A stretch of DNA of 64,000 nucleotides from Tipula vernalis (Eukaryota; Arthropoda; Insecta; Diptera; Tipulidae). The translations under genes were made by a program, and so were the position numbers. The notes beneath the pieces were generated by a model. The model did no database searches, was not told where the DNA came from, and saw only the letters and a program-made list of their open reading frames with translations. The stretch is taken from positions 190,714,061 through 190,778,060 of the forward strand of contig OY282560.1 in the NCBI GenBank assembly GCA_958295665.1, given 5' to 3'. The stretch's first letter is position 1, and each line of letters begins with the position of its first letter. Positions 55,158-64,000 of the stretch are shown piece by piece.

Positions 55158-58100
55158 TCTAATGTTGAAGTCCCGAAGGCTATATTATGGCACGCAAGCG
55201 AATTGTATAGGCACTGATTGTGAAGGTTTGTTTAGGTTTCAACAATTTTCAAAACGTAGAGTGAAATAGAAAAGAATTAATAAAATATTTCAGCCCTAGA
55301 CTTACTTTCATCGAGTATTGATTCCGATTGACTTGACATCACCACCGAAATAAAAAACCAAAGTTGCTTCCCACTATAGAAATGGGGAACTTGAGAAACT
55401 ACATACTAAGGCATTAAAAACTATATTTTGCTTTTACATGCTTGTTTAAATTGTGCGTTTTGCATTACCGATTACCTTTAAAAATGTATAATCCACCTAA
55501 GCTCTAAATTTATTAAAACCAATTTTCGTATAAAATCAGGTAATTTCCGTTGCTCTGTACTTTATACATATATGTACGAGTATACATATTACATATACAT
55601 ACATAACGATTATCATTTTCAACTCGATTATCGCGCATATGAATTCGCGCAGTTTAGTATATTTACGAAATATGTAAAGAAAAAAATCGATTGGTTTTAT
55701 CGTTAGTCCTTATTTTGCTGTAGAATTGCTGTATAAAACGTATACATAACGAATATATACAATACGATTTCATGAAAAGGAAAAATCAATTCCAAAATGT
55801 ATATATTTACTTGTGTATATAAGTGTATATAACGTATACAATTGAAATAATAAATTTTTTACTTTTCTTAATCAAAAATAAAATACGAGTGTACTATTAT
55901 CCTTTTCTCTGAAAGGATAATAATATTTCAATGTAGGTATGTGCACAGTATATACAGTTTTGTTGTATATCTCAATTCCATTTAAAATATATCATTATAT
56001 ATCTTGATAAATTATTCATCTGCATTGGAAAATTTATGTACGAGCGAACATAAGAAAAGGATATAGTCTATAAAATAAATTGGAAAAATATTTATGAATA
56101 CGTCTTAGCATAACCATAACCATAAACGGTTATGACGATATAATAACCTATAGTCAGCTGATTAATAATGCGTGTTATTAAAATAGTAAAATAAATGTGA
56201 GTAAGGAGGTTTATAAAAAGGGGTGGAGGTCGAAAAGTTGCCAACACAACCAATACCATCATATTATGGCCGACAGTATAATCCTTACACCAAAAATACA
56301 ATATTATACGCATGACATCATATTACACAGTAAAAGAAAAATACCAAATATGGAAGAAACCCAAAAAAATAAATACCAAATATGGAAGAAAATTCACAAT
56401 TCCATGACATTTTTCTTTACTATTGATCCACCATATACAGTATAAAAAAAAAAAATTACAAAAACCAAAAATTGTTTTGACTAACTTTCCTGATTGCAAA
56501 CACAAAAATACCAAAAATTAAAGCCATCTAGCAAATTTTCATTAAATTTCGTTATTATTCTAACCTAGAAAATTTACATAATTTAACATTGACCTTATTT
56601 TCATTAACATTAAAATAATAATAATAAAAAAAAAAAGAAAATTAAAATAAAATTTTACCAGACAGTTCAGAAAAAAACAACAAAATTAAAAAAAAGGAAA
56701 GGAAAAACTTTATAATAACATTAACTCCCACTTAAATGGATTTTTATTTTTTTTTATGTACATTTTCCCACGTTGTGTTTTGTTTTGGTTTTAATTAACT
56801 TTCATCATCATCATTGTCGTCATCGTCACTTTTACTTTTTCTTCCCTTCAACCGAAGACTAAATATTACAACAACTACAAAGTCAGGAAGTGTTGGGTAT
56901 ATAAATAAATTTAATGTACGTTTTTATATAAACAGAGAGTAGACTAAATATAATTTGCTTAATGAAAAAGGATGAAAATATTCTACAGCATAATAAAAAA
57001 AAAAAAAAAAGTTGGAGAAAATGAAAATTTGTTTCTTCCTCTTTATAATTGAATTCATTTTATTTAATGAAAATGAGTTCCTGGACCTTTCTCAATGTAC
57101 ACGAGTACTGTAATAACACGAAAATGAAAAATTAATTATATTTTTGTATCCAGCTACCTCTCTCTCTCTCTATCTCTCTTTCTCGCTTTTTGCATTAAGC
57201 AACATTTTTTTGGTTTTGTTTCATGATGATGATGATGATTGTGATGATCATCAATGGGAAAATTAAAAATAAAATACACTTACAGTGTAGACTATATTTA
57301 TATTAAGTAGGGTGGTGTGAGTTTTGGAAAAATTAAAATGAAGAAAAAGTTTAATTTTTTTGTTTGACTGGGAGGTTTGGCTGTTTGGTTTTTAAATTCA
57401 TTTTATGAATGAAAATTATGCAAATTAAAGACGAAAATGAAAATAAAATAATAAAAACAAAAAATACAAATCAGCTGATATTTTAATTTTTATTTGTTTT
57501 TCGGTGGTGGAGTAGTATTTTTTTGTTGGGCGGAGAGGGATCTAAAAGTTTAAAAATTGGATATTTGTGTAAGGGTTTTTGGTGTTTTGTTTATGGACTG
57601 GTGTTGTTTTGAATAAGCAAAAATCGATTTAAGAGGATTTAATTTAGTTTAAAGCCGATGTGTTATAGCGTATTCGTGTTGCAGCAGGTAATTAAATTTA
57701 ATTGTTGTTTAAATTAAATTGGGATTGGGGTTACACTTTTTTCCGTTTTACACAAAAAAAAAAAAAAAAATAACAATTCTTGATATTAGTTTCAGTTTCG
57801 ATGATTTTAAAAACTATTTATTACATTATATATTACAAATGAGCCCTCTTAAATCTTTACAGTACGCCATTCTTTAACAAAATTTCGGATTATAATTTTG
57901 GCATAGTAGCAGGTGTATTTTATTAACAACTTGAATAGTTCCAACGATCCACAATAATTTGTGAATTGTTTCTGTAAACCTACCCCTCAAAATATCCCCA
58001 AAGGAAAAAATCATCGTTTTTGGAGATTTTAAACATCCCAGAAATTTTTCGCATTTGATAAACTTTTAACAAGTTAAATCGTTCAATTGAAACCACATTT

Positions 58101-59140
58101 TGCTTAGGTCCTTCCGGTTTCTGCCAAAAGACTTCAATTTTTTTATCACGCTATTCAATAAACCATCTTAAATTTTCTTCTGCTCATATAACTAAGACAG
58201 TTTTAGAAGAAGTTAGAAGTTAGTTAGTTCGTTAGCAGTTTTGGAAATTTTCTATATTCCAGATTGATAAGGGTTTCCAATCTCTTCGTTCACTATCACT
58301 TAGTTAGAATTAGTCTCATAATTTGAAATTATAATAACGGGGCCCGTTCTTGTGGTTACAGAAGGTTGACGCGAATCTTCAAGTTTCTATGTTGCCGTTT
58401 TTTGTTGTTTTGCTAGATTGTGAAAATTTTGAATCGTTGTTTAATAATAAACTATTATTTGTGTATTGACTTGAAATGAAATTTTGACTGTCCATGAAAC
58501 AAGGTTTTATTCTATAATTAACACTTTAGTTTGGCTTGCAATTTAATAATAACTAAATGTAGTCCTTTAGATATGAGGTTGTAGAGCTCTCCTTAATGCT
58601 TCGATTCTTAAGGGACAAGTGTTTAATTTGCCACTAATAAAAATTTTCTCGTATAGATGGACATGGTTTGATTTCAGCAAAATGCCTCAGCTGTCATTAA
58701 TGGGGTTGAGCTAAATTGCGTTATATGTCTTGGTTTTGAAGTCGAAATATCATAATAATAATTTTCTTGAATTGGACTTTATTGGATATTTTTGTAATTT
58801 TAATAAAGAGTTATCGTAAAATACATTTTTAGTTCTTCATCATTTGCTATGCTTCTGCAATAGCATAATAATCAAAGCTTTCTGGTATTGAAATTTGATT
58901 AATGTATAATAGTGAGTGATTGCATCAGCAACTACACTATCAGGGCCCGAAATATGTTGTATGATCGTGGTAAACTGTCCGATAAAGTCAAATTGTCTGA
59001 ATTACCGTAGCGATGCTTCCGGAAAACAATTCACAATTTTAGTAATGTAAAATTACGGATAGAGACTGAGGGATCATGTGGTGTTTGGTCGGATAATCGT
59101 TTCCTCAAGTACAATAGACCTTGGGCGGTGCTTATTGACT
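55158..59140. other. AT-rich stretch without supported genes
   Basis: Microsatellite-like tracts are present: CT-rich at about 57161-57185, ATG-rich at about 57223-57241, TCATCATCATCATTGTCGTC at about 56804-56823, and a 19-bp tandem pair ATACCAAATATGGAAGAAA at 56341-56392. Fly-like strings GAGTATACATATTACATATACATACAT lie at about 55576-55602 in pieces. No coding motif, tRNA or long repeat was identified. Confidence 0.4.
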
Positions 59141-59345
59141 GAACGAAAACCGAGCACGTTACTTAGCGGTTTTTGGTCAATCTAATGATAAATAAAAGTC
59201 GGACCACGGCCGGTGATTTTTGAATGTACGAAGACCGATCGATTATTAAGCGGTTTTTTGTCTGTCAAATGTTAGACACAGTTCAGAATCTGTGCGATGT
59301 TTGTTGACTGTACGGAGACCGATCGGTTATTTTGCCATAGTCACG
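59141..59345. repeat. Degenerate tandem repeat, about 85-bp period
   Basis: The words GAACGAAAACCGAGCACGTT, GTACGAAGACCGATCGATTA and GTACGGAGACCGATCGGTTA begin at 59141, 59226 and 59310, followed in each case by an AAGCGG or TTGCC-type segment. Spacing is 85 then 84 bp. A more distant relative may precede it at about 59050. The unit's class is unknown. Confidence 0.65.
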
Positions 59346-59577
59346 AAAGAGGTTCAATTTTTGGAGCCAATATCAAGGTATAAAAAGTATGATCTTACCC
59401 TGATATTCTGTTATTCGATCAACGGTTGATTGTGGACAATAACTAGTGTAAACTTGAGTATGTAATCCGTGATCCAATAGCAGGTACTTTTTCTAATTAA
59501 GATTGTCATTGGGATTCATGCGTGACAACTGTTATGTTTATATGACATTTGTGTTCAGTATTCATTGACATTTCACC

Positions 59578-59643
59578 ATGAATAGACTTACGCGAGAACA
59601 ACGTTTACAAATTGTGAAAATTTATTTAAAAAATCAGTGTTAA
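59578..59643 (+). pseudogene. Start of a mariner-like/DUF4817 transposase, 21 codons
   Basis: ATG at 59578 opens MNRLTREQRLQIVKIYLKNQC and then stops. The residues match the conserved start of DUF4817-type mariner-like transposases (M.R.T.eQR..Iv.iY.qNqc). The frame ends within a few bases of the R1-clade element (about 59645), suggesting that the retrotransposon inserted into a mariner-like gene or that the rest was deleted. The 5' flank includes GACATTTGTGTTC-type sequence but no inverted repeat was identified. Confidence 0.5.
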
Positions 59644-59649
59644 TATACA

Positions 59650-60755
59650 TCTCCATTTTAGCTCATTTTCCCATGCCTTCTGCCATGTTTGCATGATTCA
59701 GGACCTTTCCTTCATACTCGCTACTTCCCGGCCGACTTCCAGTTTTCTGTGGTATATAGCTGTCCGCTCCTGCGCTACAAGATGTATGGGGATACATCCA
59801 GCTATAACCAAGATGGCGGCCTCCGACACTGTCCGATATCCCGTAGTCACCCGCAGCGCGCTTCGCCTCTGTACCTGTAGAAGCCGCTTCCGATACATTT
59901 GTTTGTACTCGGAGTCTGCCCAAACCTCTGCCCCATTTAGCAGAACCGAAAGATCGGATCTGCTCAAAAAAGCTCAATTTCGAGTCTATAAAGATTCCTA
60001 AATATTTTACTTGTGGCTTTGTTTCGATCACCTCAGTGCCAACCCACATCGGGAGAGATGCTTAGATTCTCTTTTTGGTTAGTACCGTAATCTCAGTTTT
60101 GCTGAGAGCTAGGGCTATTCCGTGCTCCTCCATCCAACAATTTATGGTCCGCATAGCCTGGTTTAACTTCAGCTGGGCCTGTTTTGTGTCCCGCGCAGCA
60201 ATAAGGACTGCACGTCATCCGCATAACCCACGATATGGGTTTCATCAGGCCTATCCTCTCGAAGTAGCTCGTCATTAAAGGCATTCCAGAAATCGGGTCC
60301 TAGGATCGACCCCTGAACTGGTCCAGCTATGACCTGCATTTCTCGCTGTCCCTCCTCCGTTTCATATGTGAGGGTGCGATTCCAGAAGTAATCCTCCAGC
60401 ATCCCTTGGAGGTATCGTGGTATGCGGAATTGGTGCTCCAATGCGTCTAGCATATCACACCATCTTGCGGTGTTTAACGCATTTCTCACGTCCAGCGTTA
60501 CTAGAAGGACAATGCGACGCGAGAAGTAGCTATAGTTCTTCGCTCTCCTTACGGCTTCCGTTACCTCTTGGACTAAGTCTATCGTGGATAGGCCCCGCCT
60601 GAATCCGTACTGCCTTGGTGAAAGGTCTCCCGCAGATCTATTCGCGGCTATGAGTCTCTCCCTAATTAGTTTCTCTAACAGTTTACTTGCCGTGTGGAGC
60701 GTACACAGCGGCCGGTAGGATGAGGGCAGCTCGAGGTCGCTGTGCGAATTCGAAC
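59650..60755 (-). pseudogene. R1-clade reverse transcriptase core and C-terminus
   Basis: NSHSDLELPSSYRPLCTLHTASKLLEKLI opens at about 60750. PRQYGFRRGLSTIDLV, LVTLDVRNALNTARW (first Asp), GPVQGSILGPDFWN and IVGYADDVQSLLL (YADD, residues 213-216 of the 60861 frame) follow. After a break near 60175 the frame reads VKYLGIFIDSKLSFFEQI (60005-59950), then a shifted frame with LLNGAEVWADSE, VQRRSALRVTTGYRTVSEAAILVIAGCIPI (59935-59770). RT catalytic residues are intact but the gene has at least two frameshifts, and the 3' end stops at about 59650 without a poly-A tail. Confidence 0.85.
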
Positions 60756-61315
60756 AACGCTCCAAATATCCAAAAACAAAAATTGAATTTAATCTTATGA
60801 TTTCTTTATTTAATTTAATTTTAACAAATTGATTAGTTTCACAGCAAATCGAGAATTTCAAAGGTTGTAGTCTTGATGCTCGCCAAAAAGTAAGTGAACG
60901 AGAGAAAAATAATTTAATAACTTAAGCCAAAACAATGGGCGGAAATAAATTGAAATTAGCGACAATTAATATTCTGTACTAAACGCTGAATACAATTACT
61001 TAGATCTACTGTAAAGTATGTGGAGGTATTTATACAGAGTATCATTGTCGATAATACAGATTGCTAAATGAAAACCACCATCGCAATGTCAACTTGCAGC
61101 ACAATAATCGACTATTCGACTGTCAAAGAGATTGCTTAAGTATTTTATTGTTTATATAATATTTTTAAAGTTTTTTATTTAATTTCAGAAATAAGGAAGT
61201 AAAACTTTGCGGTAAATTTCAGAATAGTAAGCTAAGTATAAAGTTTATATAATTCAAATTTATAATTTAAGAAAATAATTATTTGTATGTTATGTTTTAG
61301 GATTGGTTTTCCATG
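60756..61315. mobile_element. 560-bp insertion inside the R1-clade RT (possible solo LTR)
   Basis: RT sequence stops after GKGDCPETS at about 61316 and resumes with SHSDLELPSS at about 60750. The AT-rich DNA between has no RT similarity. On the minus strand it contains TATAAATA near 61036-61029 and downstream T-rich sequence. A solo LTR is one possibility; a truncated retroposon or host DNA is another. A target duplication was not recognised, and the edges are approximate. Confidence 0.5.
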
Positions 61316-62037
61316 GACATTGATGTTTCTGGACAGTCGCCTTTACCCTTCTTGACCAATATTAGCCGCGCGTTCTTCTATCTGGCAGTAAACACTCCCT
61401 CCGTCAAACAAGCGTTGAACATTGTTAGCATGAGTTCGGGATCCTGCGATGGAAGGCAATTTTCAATACTTCATTGGGTATTCCGTCCGGGCCCTGCGCT
61501 TTTTTTGTTTTTTAGCGAGAGTACCGCATTCTCGAGTTCTGCCTCTGAAAATGACGGAACATCAATCTTATGCCGTTCGGTTTCTTTTTCCCTCAGCGGG
61601 TGACTGGGGAAAATGTTTTTCACAATATACTCCGCATTTCCGGCATCCATCACGCGTGTTGGTTTCTAGGCTCCCAGATTCTGGGTCACTAACTAGTAAC
61701 CCAGTCCCCATGGGTCTCCGTCGATGTCCTCTATTAGTTGTTTTCAACATCGGGCTTTGCTCTGCTTTATCATCCGACGCAGTAGCTTCTTTGCGGATTT
61801 ATGTTCAGCGGGTAGCCGGTGTGCTTTAATACGATCTGTTGCTCGCTGAGCTTTCCGCCGGATTGCCAAACATGTCTTACGTGCTGCCGCAATTTCTGCT
61901 CTCCACTAATATGCAAAAAGCTTCCTGGGGTGTGGTTTCCTCTTTGGCATGGATGCCCCACATGCTGAGGCAATGAGAACCATGGTAGAAGCTACCACCG
62001 CAGCTCTTCCGTTCATATCTGAGCTACTTTCTGCTGT
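61316..62037 (-). pseudogene. R1-clade EN-RT linker and RT N-terminus
   Basis: Minus-strand frames read WRAEIAAARKTCLAIRRKAQRA and RLPAEHKSAKKLLRRMIKQSKARC (61910-61755). Then IEDIDGDPWGLGY (about 61735-61695) and, after a shift, YIVKNIFPSHPLREKE with FSEAELENAVLSLKNKKSAGPG (61630-61480) follow; Gly-Pro-Gly-Arg replaces the usual GPDG. A further frame has DPELMLTMFNACLTEGVFTARKNARLILVKKGKGD (61450-61330), the RT fingers. The blocks are in the right order for an R1-type polymerase, in at least three frames. Confidence 0.75.
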
Positions 62038-62745
62038 CTACCGCTTACCTTTCGTCAGTTCCTCCATGAATCGCTCCACATCCAGCCTTTGCATGTTCCA
62101 CCTGTGAGGTTTAACCGGCGTGTCAATCCGTTGTTTTCTGCCGACCTCAAATTGGATGTATTGGTGATCACTGCCGCAATAATCCTCCATAACCATCCAG
62201 TTATGGGTGTGCGGAACTAGGGCCTCCGATACGAGAGTGATATCTGTTATCGTCTCTTTATACCATAATCGGCGAAAGGTTGTCACAGAGCCGCTGTTCA
62301 ACACCAAGAGTCCTGCTCTGGCGGTCATCTTTAGAATGAGTCTAACCTCTTGTGTCGGGGTTTGGTATCCCCCACTCGAGTGCTCTCGCGTTGAAATTCC
62401 TGGCCACTACCAAATGCCCAGACATTACGGCTATGTCGTCCTCAGGCCATCCAGCTTTGCTCCTAACTCTGCGATTCTTTCATTCGGGGTGAAGTAGCAA
62501 CTAATGTAGGTTATACCTACTGCTTTAACCCAGACGAGGCCCTTTCCTGCTCCATGATTTTCGGCGAAAACTCCACCGCTAGGTATCCATATTGCCGCTG
62601 TACCGAGTAAATCGGCGTACCAAGCAATGTATTGCTTATCTCGGTACTGTTCGCTTAGCATAAGCAACTCGACCCCTTTTTCCACTACCAGCTGTTGCAA
62701 GAGTTGGTCAGCCGTTTTGCTCCTATTCATATTCCCTTGCAAATA
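62038..62745 (-). pseudogene. R1-clade AP-like endonuclease (catalytic motif altered)
   Basis: From 62742: MQGNMNRSKTADQLLQQL, then VELLMLSEQYRDK (Glu region), TAAIWIPSGG and VKAVGITYISCYFTPNE. After a shift VVARNFNARALEWGIPNPDTRG takes the place of the GDFNA motif: the Gly-Asp pair is Arg-Asn here, removing the catalytic Asp. Then ARAGLLVLNSGS, ITDITLVSEAL and EDYCGSDHQYIQFEV, with the catalytic SDH present, follow in 62328-62150. In active elements this domain nicks target DNA. Here it is disabled by the substitution and by a frame break at about 62340-62430. Confidence 0.8.
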
Positions 62746-62759
62746 TGGGTCATCTTCGG

Positions 62760-63560
62760 CTCTTGACCGCCTATAGTGTCTCCCGGTATACTTGGCACTT
62801 GCCGGAACCCGGGAAATGATTTAGCTGTGCCTGCTCAATTCCCCTATTATTGCACAGTATACAATTTGCCGCGGCGGTCCACCCTCTTGCCTTGTGACCG
62901 ACAACGACACATTTGTAGCACAGTTTGCTTTTATCTGGAGCTGTGCAGTCCTTAGCCATATGGCGATATCCGAAGCACCTGAAACATCGTGTGACAACGA
63001 TCCTTCACCCCACTCTGCAATATACCCAACATATCAAGCTCCCTTCATTGAGTAGTTTGGGCTAATTGGCTCACTTCTCATATATCTCTGTGAAAGCTAC
63101 TTCCTGTCCCCTAGATCCAGGGAAGAGGTTGACCTTAATCGTGCCGGCCTCTGGGATTTCCCTTTTTAAAGCCGCCACAACTTCTTGAACCGTGGTGAAG
63201 CCGTCTAGGTCGTAAATCTCCACCGACACCTTTGGCTCTAGAGTTAGGATCCTTACCTGGTCTCCCAAGGCGTGTCTCAGCGCACCATAAAATCCCTCTT
63301 TGTTTTTGGATTTAGGCCCTAATTCCAGGAGGACGTCACCTGCTCTGGTCTGCCGGATTGTCTGAACCACCGCCTCTGTTTCTTTGGGATTTTCCGCATT
63401 TCCATTAGCATTTATGCGTAAGTCTTCACTTCCGCTGGCCTTATTATAAACGTCTCAGGTCGAAACCTACGACGCTTCCCACCCCTTTACCTTACCGTCA
63501 TTTGTGTGACATTGCGTTCGTCATTGGGCCTGCTATTTTCCGGCCCATTACTCTCAGCTG
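62760..63560 (-). pseudogene. R1-clade gag (ORF1) with zinc knuckles
   Basis: Frame 63370-63071 carries VVQTIRQTRAGDVLLELGPKSKNKEGF and PKVSVEIYDLDGFTTVQEVVAALKREI, typical of R1/RT1-type gag. After a stop (EIYEK then TGA-type break), CFRCFGYRHMAKDC (C-x2-C-x4-H-x4-C) occurs near 62990-62950. A second knuckle follows, CYKCVVVGHKARGW, whose last Cys is Trp, and a third, CILC...HFPGSGKC. Upstream of 63370, basic and Glu-rich sequence without a clear start extends to about 63560. Gag is split by at least two frame breaks. Confidence 0.75.
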
Positions 63561-63699
63561 CCTTTGCTTCCAAGTTTGACCGTCTCCTCTCCCTCCTGGA
63601 CCGCGGGTTTTCCCATAAAGCTTTCCCCACTCCTTCCGGTGTTAGGGTCTCATCCCTAATCTTTTTCTCCTGTAGCTCCTTTTGGTTGCTGTTTGCTTG

Positions 63700-64000
63700 A
63701 TTTGCTCAAAGAATGTCATTATCGAGTCGATCATGATTCCTAAATACTTCACTGCTGGCTTCGTGTCGAACTTTTTATTGCCAATTCACATTGGTAATGC
63801 GGTTTGTATCCGTTTTTTTGTGAGGATCACTATTTTGGTCTTCTCAAGCTCTAAAGATAGCCCATGCGTCGACATCCAGCTCAATACTGTTCTCATAACC
63901 CAGTTCAGCTTAAATTGGGCCTGCTTCGTACCCCGGGCAGCGATGACCGCCGCGACATCATCCGCGTACCCAACCAAAAGTGTTTCATCTGGCATCTCGG
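63700..64000 (-). pseudogene. RT fragment of a second R1-clade element, joined to the gag of the first
   Basis: From 63995: MPDETLLVGYADDVAAVIAARG (YADD box), then MRTVLSWMSTHGLSLELEKTKIVILT. In a shifted frame KFDTKPAVKYLGIMIDSIMTFFEQIKQ continues to about 63700. This is the middle and C-terminal RT of an R1-clade element whose 5' part lies beyond the window. The RT stops after FFEQI, and gag-like sequence of the neighbouring element begins within about 100 bp. Sequence differs from the RT at 60.2 kb (GLSLELEKTK, MPDETLLVGYADD), so it is a different copy. Confidence 0.75.

Larger units (their letters stand above)
59645..63560 (-). mobile_element. R1-clade non-LTR retrotransposon (gag, EN, RT), decayed
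   Basis: Minus-strand order is gag with three zinc knuckles (63560-62771), AP-like endonuclease (62745-62038), linker and RT start (61973-61316), a 560-bp foreign insertion, then RT core and C-terminus (60755-59650). The EN plus RT type and GC-richer codon usage fit R1-clade elements (RT1/Waldo-like), which are common in insects. The region is strikingly less AT-rich than its surroundings. Multiple stops and frameshifts show it is inactive. Confidence 0.85.

Noticed and set aside
1..64000. tRNA, rRNA, riboswitch or bacterial-type operon features
   Set aside because: No cloverleaf-like A/B-box arrangement, rRNA-like conserved block or prokaryotic ribosome-binding pattern was recognised by eye; a tRNAscan or Rfam search would settle it.
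1..64000. A new multi-gene defence or metabolic system
   Set aside because: Every recognisable coding block belongs to a known transposable-element family; no cluster of unexplained, co-oriented intact genes exists in the window.

Overview
The window reads as a repeat-dense, AT-rich stretch of an animal nuclear genome, most likely an insect and probably a fly. The basis is the element mix (R1-clade and Jockey-like retrotransposons, BEL/Pao, Gypsy, Copia, mariner, PIF/Harbinger, a Helentron), spliceosomal introns inside a transposase, and fly-like short motifs such as acatacatatgtatgta-type and cgagtatacata-type strings. No host protein-coding gene, tRNA or rRNA could be supported. Almost every coding signal is a decayed, truncated or nested transposable element.

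Layout. 1-1305: a 119-bp palindrome, then the 3' end of a CR1-like non-LTR element. 3340-6890 (minus strand): a broken Gypsy pol carrying a 520-bp insertion with a TATATA target duplication. 6890-12900: a BEL/Pao element whose 2.2-kb RT-to-integrase part is tandemly duplicated. 15.6-19 kb: a two-gene PIF/Harbinger transposon (spliced transposase on plus, SANT/MADF-like protein on minus). 20.05-25.24 kb: an eroded Helentron with Rep (HUH), PIF1-type helicase and a C-terminal APE-like endonuclease. 26.34-29.6 kb: a second BEL/Pao copy bounded by 61-bp direct repeats. 31.1-33.9 kb: ORF1 and RT remnants of a CR1-like element plus a mariner tail. 38.68-41.37 kb: about 384 copies of a 7-bp satellite unit.

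The last third is a nested TE mosaic. 44.7-46.4 kb holds three different simple or tandem repeat blocks. 46.4-49.3 kb (minus) has a non-LTR RT, a DUF4817-type mariner-like head and a Jockey-like gag. 49.6-52.6 kb holds Copia pieces split by a mariner, set inside very AT-rich degenerate repeats. 53.7-55.2 kb has a Mag-like Gypsy integrase and a Jockey-like 3' end. 59.65-64.0 kb (minus) has two R1-clade elements joined end to start.

The most unusual items are the almost perfectly homogeneous 7-bp satellite, the Helentron with its fused endonuclease, the near-identical BEL tandem duplication, and the inverted-plus-direct 118-bp array at 45.66-46.44 kb. I found no convincing new multi-gene system. 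The gene-poor gaps (1.3-3.3, 12.9-15.6, 34-38.7, 41.4-44.7 and 55.2-59.1 kb) show no supported gene and may be intergenic or intronic.
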